NCBI RefSeq assembly: GCF_030156785.1 | Contig: NZ_JASGLW010000002.1 | Span: 1-64,000 of the forward strand | Length of the DNA: 64,000 bases | Origin: Methanohalophilus sp. | Lineage (GTDB): Archaea; Halobacteriota; Methanosarcinia; Methanosarcinales; Methanosarcinaceae | Reading direction: 5' to 3' | In this document: piece after piece, positions 18,315 through 28,212 of the stretch | Numbering within the stretch: the first letter of the stretch is position 1 | How the letters are laid out: the number at the start of each line of letters is the position of its first letter | The notes under the pieces: model-generated | Told to the model about the DNA's origin: nothing | Database searches by the model: none | The model's input: only the letters and a program-made list of their open reading frames with translations | Position numbers and translations under genes: made by a program

Positions 18315-19280
18315 ATGACTAAAGACATCCTCATACATCAAATTATTGATGTATTGAAACAGGCTGATTTTGTAATTTCTAACAGATGCGATATACGTCC
18401 GCGAAGTTTTGATCTTGCTGCAAGGAAAGGCGATGTGCTTCTTTTCTGCAAGGTTTTATACAACATTGATAGCCTTAATGAGGATACGGCATCTGAAATG
18501 AGATCGTTGTCGGAATATTTGGGAGGATCCCCAATACTCATTGGCGCTAAAACACGGGATCAGTTGCTTGAAGACAGCGTAGTTTACATGAGGTATGATA
18601 TCCCGGCTTTCAATATCCAGACGCTCTACGACTGTTTTGTTGAAGATGTCCCTCCACTGGTTTCAGCGGCACCAGGTGGACTCTACGTTTCAATTGATGG
18701 TGAAGTGCTAAAAGAAGCCCGCAAAAGGATGGCACTGTCATTGGGTGCTCTTGCATCACATCTTGGTGTTTCAAGACGCACTATCAGTAAGTATGAAGAG
18801 GGCTGTATGGATGCTTCCATTGATGTGGTTCTCCAGCTTGAGGAATTGCTGGATGTAGCGCTTGCACGTTCCATTGATATTCTGCAACGGGGACTAAAGG
18901 ATAACAAACAGGAGAAAAATGTCGAAAAGTTTGTTCCCCAGCGGGATAGCATCCTGAGTTTTATTCAAGACCTTGGTTATGATGTACTATCAACGGATCA
19001 GGCACCCTTTAAGGCAGTCTCTAAAGACCCATCCACGACTTTTCTTACGGGAATCAGCGAATATAGTGGTTCCATGCTCAAACGGGCTCGTTTGATGAGC
19101 AGCATTTCCGAGGTTACCCTTACCAGATCCGTTTACATTATTGAAGGGAACAGTAAATACACTTCAGTGGAAAACACGGTTTTGATTGAGAAGAATGAAC
19201 TTGATTCCCTTTCTGATTCTGATGAATTGGACAATCTAATCAATGAGCGATCAAAAGAATGTTTCCGAATTTCAAGTTGA
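18315..19280 (+). CDS. Archaeal HTH-type transcriptional regulator
   Basis: The 321-residue product has an N-terminal domain of about 125 residues with a nuclease-fold look (SFDLAARKGDVLLFCKV), a Cro/C1-type helix-turn-helix (LGALASHLGVSRRTISKYEEG, about residues 145-170), and a C-terminal domain related to the N-terminal one. This matches a conserved euryarchaeal family of predicted regulators. The frame is open 52 codons further upstream over the tiaS promoter, but the first sensible ATG is at 18315. Targets are unknown. Confidence 0.82.
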   Translation: MTKDILIHQIIDVLKQADFVISNRCDIRPRSFDLAARKGDVLLFCKVLYNIDSLNEDTASEMRSLSEYLGGSPILIGAKTRDQLLEDSVVYMRYDIPAFNIQTLYDCFVEDVPPLVSAAPGGLYVSIDGEVLKEARKRMALSLGALASHLGVSRRTISKYEEGCMDASIDVVLQLEELLDVALARSIDILQRGLKDNKQEKNVEKFVPQRDSILSFIQDLGYDVLSTDQAPFKAVSKDPSTTFLTGISEYSGSMLKRARLMSSISEVTLTRSVYIIEGNSKYTSVENTVLIEKNELDSLSDSDELDNLINERSKECFRISS

Positions 19281-19336
19281 GTGTATTTAGTCAGTTTCCA
19301 AAACTCTAATATATACTTATTAACTATGGTTGTCCG

Positions 19337-19945
19337 ATGACTCTCAACATAGCAGTGCTGGCCTCAGGGAGAGGCTCAAATCTCCAATCCATAATTAACA
19401 GCATAGAAAACGGTTACATCAAGGATGCTGCTATCCGTGTTGTTGTCAGTGACAAGAGGGAGGCTTACGCGCTTGAGAGAGCCAGAAATCACGGCATTGA
19501 CGCAGTTTTTGTGGATCCGTTATCCTTCTCCGACAAGGATCAGTATGAAGGTCGTATTTTAGAAGTCCTTGATGGGTATGACGTGGAATTATTGTTGCTC
19601 GCAGGTTATATGCGGTTGCTTGGATCGAATATTGTCCGGCATTTTAAAAATAGGATAATAAATATTCATCCAGCACTTCTTCCTTCTTTTAAAGGACTTC
19701 ATGCACAAAAACAGGCACTGGAGTATGGGGTTAAAGTCGCAGGCTGTACAGTTCATTTTGTGGATGAAGAGATGGACTCGGGTCCTATCATCCTGCAAAA
19801 ATGTGTTCCTGTATTTGATGATGATACGGAAGATTCCCTTGCAGAGCGTATTCTTAAGGAAGAGCACCAGATTTTCCCCGAAGCCGTGAAATTGTTTGCA
19901 GAAGGGCGTCTTAACATAAAAGGACGTATTGTTTTAAGATCATAA
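19337..19945 (+). CDS. purN: Phosphoribosylglycinamide formyltransferase
   Basis: PurN transfers the formyl group of 10-formyl-tetrahydrofolate to GAR in purine synthesis. The 202-residue protein has SGRGSNLQSI for phosphate binding, the catalytic INIHPALLPSFKG motif, and HFVDEEMDSGPII. Many archaea use the formate-dependent PurT instead. The presence of PurN, with glyA, folD and purH nearby, indicates real tetrahydrofolate-linked C1 transfer in this methanogen. Confidence 0.95.
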   Translation: MTLNIAVLASGRGSNLQSIINSIENGYIKDAAIRVVVSDKREAYALERARNHGIDAVFVDPLSFSDKDQYEGRILEVLDGYDVELLLLAGYMRLLGSNIVRHFKNRIINIHPALLPSFKGLHAQKQALEYGVKVAGCTVHFVDEEMDSGPIILQKCVPVFDDDTEDSLAERILKEEHQIFPEAVKLFAEGRLNIKGRIVLRS

Positions 19946-19987
19946 TTTTATAATAAATCTCATTGAATCCAGAGGAAAGGAAAAGGT

Positions 19988-21229
19988 ATGTCTTATATTT
20001 CAGAAATCGATCCGGAAATTGAAGAAGCACTGAAATTGGAGGCTGAAAGGCAGGAATTCAGGCTGAATCTGATTGCGTCCGAAAACTATGCCAGTCGCGC
20101 AGTGATGGAAGCACAGGGTTCCATCATGACTAACAAATATGCAGAGGGTTATCCAGGGAAACGTTACTACGGAGGATGTCAGTATGTGGATATTGCCGAA
20201 GATCTTGCAATTGAAAGGGCAAAGAAGTTATTCGGTGCGGAACATGTGAATGTACAGCCACATTCCGGATCAGGTTCCAATATGGCGGTTTACTTCTCCG
20301 TCCTCAAGCCCGGAGATAAAATCATGTCCATGGATCTCTCACATGGTGGACACCTCTCCCACGGAAGTCCTGTAAGTTTCTCAGGTCAGTTGTATGACAT
20401 TGTGCCTTATGGTGTTGATCGTGAAACCAAAGTACTTGATTATGATGCCCTTATGGAAATGGCAAAGAAAGAACTTCCGCAAATGATTGTTGTCGGAGCT
20501 TCTGCATATTCAAGAATTATTGATTTTAAGCGCTTCAAGGAAATTGCCGATGAAGTAGATGCATATCTGCTTGCGGATATTGCACATATTGCCGGTCTTG
20601 TTGCTGCAGGTGTTCACCCAAGCCCAATACCATATGCAGATTTCGTCACAACAACCACCCACAAGACCCTCAGGGGGCCAAGAGGTGGAATGATTATGTG
20701 TAAGAAAGAATACGCAAAAGATGTTGACAAAGCTGTATTCCCGGGTATCCAAGGTGGTCCCCTTATGCACACCATTGCTGCAAAGGCAGTTGCCTTTAAG
20801 GAAGCCCTTTCTACTGATTTTAGAAAATATCAGGAGCAGACTGTGAAGAATGCAGATGCACTCGCCCGTGCTCTCATTGAAAGGGGGTTCGATATAGTGT
20901 CCGGTGGTACTGACAACCACCTTATGCTCATGGATCTTAACAAGTTTGACATCACCGGCAAAGATGGCGAAGCTATAATGAGTAAAGCTGGCGTTATTAT
21001 TAACAAAAATACAATTCCTTTTGAAACCAGAGGTCCATTTATTACAAGCGGTCTGCGTGCAGGCACTCCTGCTGTAACAACCCGTGGTATGAAAGAAGAG
21101 CAGATGGATGATATTGCAGGATATCTTGACACAGTTCTCAGAAATCCAAACGATGAAAAAATTCTTGCTGAAGTAAGTGCTGATATTCAGCAGCTGTGTA
21201 CTGATTTCCCAATCTATCGGAATCTCTAA
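19988..21229 (+). CDS. glyA: Serine hydroxymethyltransferase
   Basis: GlyA converts serine and a tetrahydropterin to glycine and the methylene-pterin. The 413-residue product is a normal PLP enzyme with [10 protein letters not shown] near the start, [16 protein letters not shown], and the PLP lysine in [13 protein letters not shown] (K226). The enzyme of Methanosarcina barkeri uses tetrahydrofolate while that of other methanogens uses tetrahydromethanopterin. The position next to folD (10 bp) argues for folate here. A GGAAAGG-type ribosome site precedes the ATG. Confidence 0.96.
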   Translation: MSYISEIDPEIEEALKLEAERQEFRLNLIASENYASRAVMEAQGSIMTNKYAEGYPGKRYYGGCQYVDIAEDLAIERAKKLFGAEHVNVQPHSGSGSNMAVYFSVLKPGDKIMSMDLSHGGHLSHGSPVSFSGQLYDIVPYGVDRETKVLDYDALMEMAKKELPQMIVVGASAYSRIIDFKRFKEIADEVDAYLLADIAHIAGLVAAGVHPSPIPYADFVTTTTHKTLRGPRGGMIMCKKEYAKDVDKAVFPGIQGGPLMHTIAAKAVAFKEALSTDFRKYQEQTVKNADALARALIERGFDIVSGGTDNHLMLMDLNKFDITGKDGEAIMSKAGVIINKNTIPFETRGPFITSGLRAGTPAVTTRGMKEEQMDDIAGYLDTVLRNPNDEKILAEVSADIQQLCTDFPIYRNL

Positions 21230-21239
21230 GGTGTATTAA

Positions 21240-22118
21240 ATGACAGATGAAAGCAAGATTATCGATGGCAGAGGACTTGCAAAAAAGATTGAAGAGCGTG
21301 TGAAGTATGAAGTTGAAGGTCTAAAAAAAAGCACAGGCGTTGTTCCCGGTCTTGCCACAATTCTCGTAGGAGATGATCCTGCTTCTAATATGTACGTACG
21401 TCTCAAACACAAGGCATGCGATCGGGTGGGCATCAATGCGGAAGACCATAAGCTTGATGCTTCCATCTCGCATCAAGAACTTCTTGCTCTGATTGAATCC
21501 CTTAATTTAAGGGAGGATATTCACGGCATACTCCTACAGCTTCCGCTTCCTTCTCATCTGGATGCACAGGAAGCTATGCAGACAATAATTCCAACTAAGG
21601 ATGTGGATGGGTTCCATCCCTGCAATGTGGGAAAGCTGCTGATCGGGGATGAACAGCTTGTACCCTGTACTCCTGCAGGGATAATCAAGGCCCTTGAAGA
21701 ATACGGTGTGGAAATTGAGGGCAAGAATGCAGTTGTTGTAGGTCACAGCAATGTTGTTGGAAAACCGATGGCTGCAATGCTCTTAAACCGCAATGCAACG
21801 GTTTCAATTTGTCACGTTTATACCGATGATCTGAAACGCTACACCAAAGAAGCAGATATTCTTATCGTTGCAACCGGTGTCAAACACCTCATCAAAGCCG
21901 ATATGGTGAAAGACGGTGTTGTAATATTTGATGCAGGTATCACCGAAGAAGACGGCAAGGTTTACGGTGACGTAGACTTTGAAAATGTTTCCAAAAAAGC
22001 GTCTCTCATTACGCCTGTTCCGGGTGGTGTGGGCCCCATGACCATTGCGACTCTTCTTACACACGTGGTTATTGCAGCAAAGCATTTTGCAGGGCAACGG
22101 ACGCACTTATATAAGTGA
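21240..22118 (+). CDS. folD: Methylene-tetrahydrofolate dehydrogenase/cyclohydrolase
   Basis: FolD interconverts 5,10-methylene-, 5,10-methenyl- and 10-formyl-tetrahydrofolate. The 292-residue protein has the active-site region [50 protein letters not shown] and the NADP-binding [13 protein letters not shown] segment, plus the C-terminal [13 protein letters not shown]. Most methanogens carry these steps on methanopterin with unrelated enzymes, so this marks a second, biosynthetic C1 pool that feeds PurN and PurH. It follows glyA by 10 bp. Confidence 0.96.
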   Translation: MTDESKIIDGRGLAKKIEERVKYEVEGLKKSTGVVPGLATILVGDDPASNMYVRLKHKACDRVGINAEDHKLDASISHQELLALIESLNLREDIHGILLQLPLPSHLDAQEAMQTIIPTKDVDGFHPCNVGKLLIGDEQLVPCTPAGIIKALEEYGVEIEGKNAVVVGHSNVVGKPMAAMLLNRNATVSICHVYTDDLKRYTKEADILIVATGVKHLIKADMVKDGVVIFDAGITEEDGKVYGDVDFENVSKKASLITPVPGGVGPMTIATLLTHVVIAAKHFAGQRTHLYK

Positions 22119-22145
22119 TAAAATAAGCTTTCTATTGGTAATTTC

Positions 22146-23369
22146 ATGGTCGTTGACGTTGATATATGCGGATTGAAGGTAGGAGACCGACATCCTGTCC
22201 ATATCATGGGAGTGATGAACCTAAGCCGCGAATCTTTTTATAAAGGCTCGGTTGTCGAAAGTGATGCTCTTCTGGATGTCGCCTGGGAAATGATTGATGA
22301 AGGTGCTACGATTCTTGATCTGGGGGCACGTTCTACATGGCCGTTGGCGGATCCGATTTCAAAGGACGAGGAACGCAACCGTTTACTTCCTGCTCTTGAA
22401 ACTCTTGCCGGGAATGTTGATGCGGTTATCTCTGTAGATACAATATTTTCCGATCTCGCCGAAGCAGCCCTAGAAAAAGGAGCTGATATCATCAATGATG
22501 TTTCCGGATTTGCAATTGATGAAAAAATGGTTGATGTTGTGGCGGATTTCGGCTGTCCGGCTGTAGTTATGGCATCCCGGAAAGTTCCAGGGGATGTTCT
22601 GGGCATGGATGCAGTGATGCAATCTTTGCAGGATATTCTTCAGTTAAGTGAGGATAAAGGGATTGATACGAATAAGATAATCCTCGACCCTGCTATAGGC
22701 AAATGGATCCCCGAAAAAGTACCCATGTATGATTTTGAGACTTTTGATAGGTTTGAAAGACTTAAGAGTTTCAACAAACCCATTCTGGCAGCACTCTCAC
22801 GCAAATCATGTATCGGTGAAGTTTTGAATAAGCCTCCTGAGGGCAGGCTTTACGGAAGCCTTGCTGCGACTGCTATTGTAGTCCAGAAAGGTGCTCATAT
22901 TATCCGCACCCATGATGTGGGTCCAACCCTTGACGCTGTCAAAGTGGCATCCGCAATCCGCGGGAACCCTGCTGTGGAAGTTGACGGCGATCGGGAAGTG
23001 GAGATTCTGGAAATCAGAAGTCCAGTGGATTCTGTGAGAATAATGCAGTCCCTGGGTGTGACTTCCACAGGGGCGCAAATAATGAAAAACAAAACAGTGA
23101 TGTTTAACTTGTTGATCAAAAACATTACAACTACAGAAGCCCTGATTATCAAACAGGAAATCCTTGCAAGAGGAGGGGATGCCGCTCTTGAAAGGAATGC
23201 TGTGTCCCACGAAACAGAAAAGACGGATTTAATGGTTATGGGAACCCTGTTGCAACTCAAAAAGCTCTCTGAAAAGCTTCAGGGGCAGGCACGTGGTCTT
23301 CCACGGATTGCAGAAATGATTGACACAGTGCTTTGGGAATATGATGATATAACTTACCGGTACCAATGA
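22146..23369 (+). CDS. Dihydropteroate synthase-like protein with C-terminal extension
   Basis: The N-terminal part (about 1-275) is a pterin-binding TIM barrel with the DHPS motifs GVMNLSRESFYKG, ATILDLGARST, ISVDT and IINDVSG. The total length of 407 residues exceeds classical FolP by about 130. The extension (SLGVTSTGAQIMKNKT ... WEYDD) resembles that of longer DHPS-like proteins of some anaerobes and archaea. The position after folD suggests a role in making folate from pABA. A corrinoid or methyl-transfer role is less likely but not excluded. Confidence 0.78.
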   Translation: MVVDVDICGLKVGDRHPVHIMGVMNLSRESFYKGSVVESDALLDVAWEMIDEGATILDLGARSTWPLADPISKDEERNRLLPALETLAGNVDAVISVDTIFSDLAEAALEKGADIINDVSGFAIDEKMVDVVADFGCPAVVMASRKVPGDVLGMDAVMQSLQDILQLSEDKGIDTNKIILDPAIGKWIPEKVPMYDFETFDRFERLKSFNKPILAALSRKSCIGEVLNKPPEGRLYGSLAATAIVVQKGAHIIRTHDVGPTLDAVKVASAIRGNPAVEVDGDREVEILEIRSPVDSVRIMQSLGVTSTGAQIMKNKTVMFNLLIKNITTTEALIIKQEILARGGDAALERNAVSHETEKTDLMVMGTLLQLKKLSEKLQGQARGLPRIAEMIDTVLWEYDDITYRYQ

Positions 23370-23382
23370 TCAGTGATACAAA

Positions 23383-23994
23383 ATGATAATTTCTTCTTCC
23401 AAACCGTTTGAGGAAATCCTTTCCATGCTGGAGGATGCCGGCAAAATCTTTGTTATAGGATGCGGAGTCTGTGCTACAAAATTACACGTGGGGGGTGAAC
23501 CCGAAGTTAAGCAAATGTGTTGCAAACTCCAGGAAGCAGGAAAAGATGTTATCGGAGGAGCAGTCGCAAAAGCGGCATGCAACGTAAAGTCGATGAATGC
23601 TTTGCTGGAACTTGATCCACGGATTGGCGAAACTGATTCTCTTCTTATAATGTCCTGCGGAAGCGGGCTTTCCATAATTGCTTCCGTTGTAAACTTGCCG
23701 GTGTACCCTGCTACAAATACGTGCTCTCTCGGAGGAATCTCCTGTGGGGAAGTAAAGGAAAATCAATGTGCTATGTGCGGGGATTGCATTGCAAACTTTT
23801 TTGGAGGGATTTGTCCCACAGCACGATGTCCCAAGGGATTGCTGAATGGTCCATGTGGTGGTTCAATGGATGGCAAATGCGAGGTTGATCCAGAAAAGGA
23901 TTGTGTGTGGGAGTTGATCTATGTTCGGCTAAAGGATCTGGGTCGTCTGGATTTGCTGGATAGGATATTTGAGCCAAAGGAATATAATGCCTGA
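23383..23994 (+). CDS. MetV-like zinc-binding partner of methylene-tetrahydrofolate reductase
   Basis: The 203-residue product matches the MTHFR C-terminal (MetV) family. An alpha/beta part with GCGVCATKLHVGGEPEV is followed by a cysteine-rich block, CAMCGDC ... CPTARCPKG, and NGPCGGSMDGKCEV. MetV partners MetF in acetogens and other anaerobes and probably binds an Fe-S cluster or zinc. No metF is seen in the window, so the partner must be elsewhere. The next gene overlaps its end by eight bases, indicating translational coupling. Confidence 0.82.
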   Translation: MIISSSKPFEEILSMLEDAGKIFVIGCGVCATKLHVGGEPEVKQMCCKLQEAGKDVIGGAVAKAACNVKSMNALLELDPRIGETDSLLIMSCGSGLSIIASVVNLPVYPATNTCSLGGISCGEVKENQCAMCGDCIANFFGGICPTARCPKGLLNGPCGGSMDGKCEVDPEKDCVWELIYVRLKDLGRLDLLDRIFEPKEYNA

Positions 23995-24307
23995 ATTAGA
24001 CTTGAAGCGTTTTTCGGGTGATGATTTCAGATATCTGTTTACTTGCCATGGTGAAGAAAACAGCAAAGGTCACAAATTGATTGTTCTTGATTGGGAGATA
24101 AATGAGCTTGCACGTAATATCATAAAAGCGAAAGAGGATATAACTCCCGAAGAACTTAAAGAAAAGATTAGATTGAAATTAATTGAATTTATAAGGGATC
24201 TCTATCTTGTTCTTGGCACGCATTTTCGCTATGCTACTTGGATGATCATAGGTCTTTTGTATCCTCCAAAACAGGACACAAAACAAAAGAAAATACTTGA
24301 CTTTTGA
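23987..24307 (+). CDS. Hypothetical protein coupled to MetV
   Basis: The 106-residue product is unrecognised. It is charged in the N-terminal 70 residues (MPELDLKRFSGDDFRYLF ... EELKEKIRLKLIEFIRDLY) and has a short hydrophobic segment near 85-95. Its ATG at 23987 overlaps the metV stop and has AAGGA at good spacing, which makes it a real downstream gene of that operon. It may assist the reductase complex, but this rests on position only. Confidence 0.6.
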   Translation: MPELDLKRFSGDDFRYLFTCHGEENSKGHKLIVLDWEINELARNIIKAKEDITPEELKEKIRLKLIEFIRDLYLVLGTHFRYATWMIIGLLYPPKQDTKQKKILDF

Positions 24308-24373
24308 ATCTCAGTCTGATTTCATCTTAGATTACACGCATGGCAGAGCACACAAAAAAGTTAAGAGGCATTT

Positions 24374-25990
24374 TCAATGCAGAAAATGCCTCATTCCGGT
24401 GAATATCAGTGAAACACCAAGCCTGTTGGCAGTGGCAATTACTTCTCCATCACGGATTGATCCGCCAGGGGATACAATATATCTGATATTGTTTTCATTG
24501 GCATGGATTATACTGTCGTCGAAGGGGAAGAAAGCGTCGGATGCCATGACACATTCGGACATCACGCTGTTGCAGTATTCATCAAAGTCCACTTCCGGTT
24601 TCTCCCTCTCGTAGATGATTTTAAGATTCTCACGGGCTTTGGTTGCTGCAAGCTTGCGAATAGAATCCACTCGGTTAGGTTGTCCTGCACCCATTGCCAG
24701 CATCATGTAGCAGCCGTCATCGTACTCATAAGCAAGGTTTACGGCATTGGATTTGGTGCTCTTGCATGCTGCGATACAGAATTCTGCAAGTTTTCTTTTT
24801 TCTTCAGGGAATGGTGTTTCGGTGACACAATCCCATTTCTCGTAAAGCCCTATGTTGCGGGACTGCTTCAGCATGCCGCCGATGACATACTTGTAAGTGT
24901 AATCCACGTCAAATGGCTCGTTGAGTTGCGGAAGTTCCAGTAACCTAAGGTTTTTGCTTTTGTTTTTCAGGAATTCCAGAGCGTCATGCTCAAAACCGGG
25001 AGCAAGAATAATTTCCACGAATTTGTTCTTAAGATATTCTGCAGCCTTCAGGTCGACGATTGTATTGGTGCAGATTATGCTTCCGAACGCAGAGATAGGA
25101 TCGCCATCCCATGCAGCCTTCAATGCCTGTTCAAGGGTTTTACCTGTGGCAAGTCCGCAGGGATTATTGTGTTTGACAATAGCAACAGCCGGATTGCCGT
25201 TACTGATTTCCTTTACTGCCTGTAGGGCATTGTCTGCATCGATATAATTGTTATAGGAAAGTTCCTTGCCGTGCAGCTGGTGGCAATTGGAAAGTGAGGG
25301 TCCGGTTACGCTGGTATCCCTATAGAACATTGCTTCCTGATGCCAGTTTTCACCATACCTTAGTTTTGTACCCTCTGTGAAGTTCATGCGAAGAACTTTC
25401 TCACCCAGCAGTGTGCTGCTCAGGTAAGTATCGATGGTGCTGTCATAGTTTGCAGTGTGCCGGAATGCTTTGACTGCAAGCTTTTCCCGTGTTTTCAGGG
25501 AAGTTACGCCGCTTGAGCGGAGTTCCTTTAGAATGTGTCCGTAATCGTCAGGGTCACAGACTACAGTTACTGCACTGTAATTCTTGGCGGCAGCCCTGAG
25601 GAGTGTGGGCCCCCCGATGTCGATGTTCTCAATAGCTTCCTCAAGATTTACTTTGTCCTTGGATATGGTGATCTCAAATGGATAAAGATTCACGACTACC
25701 ATGTCGATAAGTCCAATGGATAGCTTTTTGGCATCTTCTAAATGTTCCGGGTTCTCTCTCATACACAAAAGTCCGCCGTGGATGTGTGGATGAAGTGTCT
25801 TTACCCGGCCTCCCATCATTTCGGGAAATCCGGTGACTTCTGATACGTCGGTTGTTTCTATGCCTTCGTCGCGGAGGATTCTTGCTGTACCTCCGGTGGA
25901 TATTATTTCTATGTCCAGTTGCTTGAGCCCACGCGCAAATTCGACAATTCCGGTTTTGTCAGAAACGCTCAGCAATGCCCTTTTAACCAA
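24374..25990 (-). CDS. purH: Bifunctional AICAR transformylase/IMP cyclohydrolase
   Basis: PurH performs the last two steps of IMP synthesis, formylating AICAR with 10-formyl-tetrahydrofolate and closing the ring. The 538-residue product is full length. It has the N-terminal methylglyoxal-synthase-like domain with SVSDKTGIVEFA and STGGTARIL, and the C-terminal transformylase with KHNNPCGLATG and SDAFFPFDD. Many archaea replace PurH with the folate-independent PurP and PurO. The complete folate-type enzyme agrees with the purN, glyA and folD genes that converge on it. Confidence 0.96.
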   Translation of the reverse strand: MVKRALLSVSDKTGIVEFARGLKQLDIEIISTGGTARILRDEGIETTDVSEVTGFPEMMGGRVKTLHPHIHGGLLCMRENPEHLEDAKKLSIGLIDMVVVNLYPFEITISKDKVNLEEAIENIDIGGPTLLRAAAKNYSAVTVVCDPDDYGHILKELRSSGVTSLKTREKLAVKAFRHTANYDSTIDTYLSSTLLGEKVLRMNFTEGTKLRYGENWHQEAMFYRDTSVTGPSLSNCHQLHGKELSYNNYIDADNALQAVKEISNGNPAVAIVKHNNPCGLATGKTLEQALKAAWDGDPISAFGSIICTNTIVDLKAAEYLKNKFVEIILAPGFEHDALEFLKNKSKNLRLLELPQLNEPFDVDYTYKYVIGGMLKQSRNIGLYEKWDCVTETPFPEEKRKLAEFCIAACKSTKSNAVNLAYEYDDGCYMMLAMGAGQPNRVDSIRKLAATKARENLKIIYEREKPEVDFDEYCNSVMSECVMASDAFFPFDDSIIHANENNIRYIVSPGGSIRDGEVIATANRLGVSLIFTGMRHFLH

Positions 25991-26266
25991 AAAATCACCA
26001 AGTCACATTGTTAGAAATAGGCTATAAAGTTTCTGGTTGATGATGGCAATCATATTTTTGTCCTACTGAATAACAAAACATTTTATTTATGTCTCCAAGT
26101 ATTCAGCGGGTGGAAACTATACTTGCCGCACAATGGTATTCATGTGGTATTTTGATGAGAATACTGCATTTCTTAAAACAGAGGTTAATTTGTTTTAGTA
26201 TCTGATTGTATCAGATTGCAGAGTTTTGTTATATCAGTGAAGGCAGTGTAGCCAGTTGAATGCACC

Positions 26267-28168
26267 TCACCTGAACTTCACCACAGGACAGCTATCAATA
26301 CAATTGCCGCAGCTTGTGCAGCTCTCATCAACATAAGCCTGCTTCTCCTTCAGTGAAATAGCACTTACAGGACACCTCCCCACACAAACACCACAACCCA
26401 CACATCCAAGTGCCCGAAGCACGTTTTTTTCGGTTTTTCGAAGCAGTGCCTTGGTCTTGTCCTCTGACTTTGCCCTTGCAATGATATTACCGGATGCAAA
26501 AAGCTGAACCGATTTGTCGCCGGAATGGATATAAACAACACCGGTCGTATATGCCGTTTTCCCGATTGTATTCATCATACCGGTGTCCAGGATATGATCG
26601 AGATCAATGGCTGCCGAGAAACTTCCTTCTGCCGTGATTTCACCAGTTTTACAGGGCCTGTAGCCAGAGCTTGATTTGAATGTGAGTTTGGTATTGTCTT
26701 TCCGGGTTGGAAGGATGGTAATATCCAACTTATCAGCTATCTCCCTTATTGCGGGAGGATGCTTTTTCCATCTCCACATCCCGTACTCTGCCCAGCCTGG
26801 ATCAAGCCCCATCTTCTCTGCGTGTCTGAGGAGCATTTCTTGAAGCCTGCGGTCAAGTTCCGGGTGTGTTTCCTTAAGATTCATAAGATCTGCAAGTGAG
26901 GAAGACGGGCAGAGCCAGCAGCCAATGCGATCAAACCCTTTTTCGTAAAGCGGATTGTAGGGCAGTTTGTTCTTTAAAATGTAGAGCCAGACGTGCATAG
27001 CAGTCCAGTCCTGTATCGGGGAAGCAGCTGTCTGGTTTGCAACCCACGGATTTTTCCAGACTCGATTGCTTCGTGCACGGGTGGCGGATTCATACTTGCG
27101 CTGTCCCACAAAAGTCAGGCAACCTTTTTCGTAATTGTCTTCAATAAGCTGGGTGATGGGGCCAAGCTTGCATATCTTGCAGCACCACCGCATTTCAAGG
27201 GTAGGGGGTCCGAAATCATCAACTGATTCCCAGAATGCGTTTCCCACACTTTTCACAGTGGGATTCTTGCCGTAAAACTCTGCGACATCCTTCACATTTT
27301 GAAGAGTTTCCGGAAATTCCAGTCCGGTATCTGCAAAAATAATCTCATAATCTTTTGTGCAGTCATGCACAAGATGCAATGTAGCTAGGCTGTCTTTCCC
27401 ACCGGAATAAGATACCGAAAGGGGTCTGTTCACCTTCTCAATGGTGTTGTGGATAAACTCATATGCCTCCTTCTGGAATTTATCCAGAATTTGTGAGTTT
27501 GCCTCAATAACATCATCCCAGTTTTTGAGGGCAGGTGCAACATCAGGTGTTTTCCTTCCCTTATCTTTCTTACGTGGCTTGACAGCAATACCTTTCTTTG
27601 CTTCTGCCATTTCCGGACCGCTCATCTTCGCCCGACCGGTTGCAACGACCCGTTTTTCGGAATTGATTACAATCACTTCATCTTCAGGCATGATGGAGGG
27701 GTCCGCATCAATCACACCAGGTGCGAGTAAGCTTGCTCCTTTGAGCAGGAATTTTTTCACTTCATCTTCTATCAAAACCCAACCTTTCAGTTCTCCTGCA
27801 TCCGTGGCTACAATCCGCTTTGCACCAGCAATCCGTGGAAGCATCATCCATCTCAGTTTTTCGGTTTCATATCGGATGCTTGCGATTACCTGTCCGTCTG
27901 TGATAATTTCGTCCATCCGGTCGTCATAGGGTGCCTTGTTAAGGACAACAACATTGTTCTCAGGGAGAAGCGGACGATTGAATTGCTCCTTTGCAATCCG
28001 GTTAATGTGCTTTATGTCATGTTCAAAAGCAGGGCGAATATCACCGGGAGGTGTAATCTCCACATGGAATGTTTTCTTTCCACATCCGCATTTCTTCCCA
28101 AGTACAGGCACATTACAATCAGGGCACCAGTAGAGTAAAAGGTCTCCCAGATAGACAGGTTTTGACAT
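26267..28168 (-). CDS. PAPS-reductase-family protein fused to zinc ribbon, PUA and ferredoxin domains
   Basis: The 633-residue protein starts with a zinc ribbon (YWCPDCNVPVLGKKCGCGK), then a PUA-like region (about 130-195). A PP-loop ATPase of the PAPS reductase family follows, with SYSGGKDSLATLHL near 253-266. Cysteine pairs (WCCKICKLG; GCWLCPSS) sit in the catalytic domain. The C-terminus has two 4Fe-4S motifs (CVGCGVCVGRCP and CTSCGNCIDSCP). Such fusions are common in methanogens. PUA suggests an RNA substrate, so tRNA or rRNA thiolation is as plausible as sulfate reduction. Confidence 0.85.
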   Translation of the reverse strand: MSKPVYLGDLLLYWCPDCNVPVLGKKCGCGKKTFHVEITPPGDIRPAFEHDIKHINRIAKEQFNRPLLPENNVVVLNKAPYDDRMDEIITDGQVIASIRYETEKLRWMMLPRIAGAKRIVATDAGELKGWVLIEDEVKKFLLKGASLLAPGVIDADPSIMPEDEVIVINSEKRVVATGRAKMSGPEMAEAKKGIAVKPRKKDKGRKTPDVAPALKNWDDVIEANSQILDKFQKEAYEFIHNTIEKVNRPLSVSYSGGKDSLATLHLVHDCTKDYEIIFADTGLEFPETLQNVKDVAEFYGKNPTVKSVGNAFWESVDDFGPPTLEMRWCCKICKLGPITQLIEDNYEKGCLTFVGQRKYESATRARSNRVWKNPWVANQTAASPIQDWTAMHVWLYILKNKLPYNPLYEKGFDRIGCWLCPSSSLADLMNLKETHPELDRRLQEMLLRHAEKMGLDPGWAEYGMWRWKKHPPAIREIADKLDITILPTRKDNTKLTFKSSSGYRPCKTGEITAEGSFSAAIDLDHILDTGMMNTIGKTAYTTGVVYIHSGDKSVQLFASGNIIARAKSEDKTKALLRKTEKNVLRALGCVGCGVCVGRCPVSAISLKEKQAYVDESCTSCGNCIDSCPVVKFR

Positions 28169-28212
28169 TAAGCCGGATGAATTCTTTGAATATAGATATA
28201 GGTTTTGCCACG

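Noticed and set aside
23969-23986. Start of the small gene after metV at 23969
   Set aside because: The ATG at 23987 has AAGGA at correct spacing and gives a more usual overlap with the metV stop.
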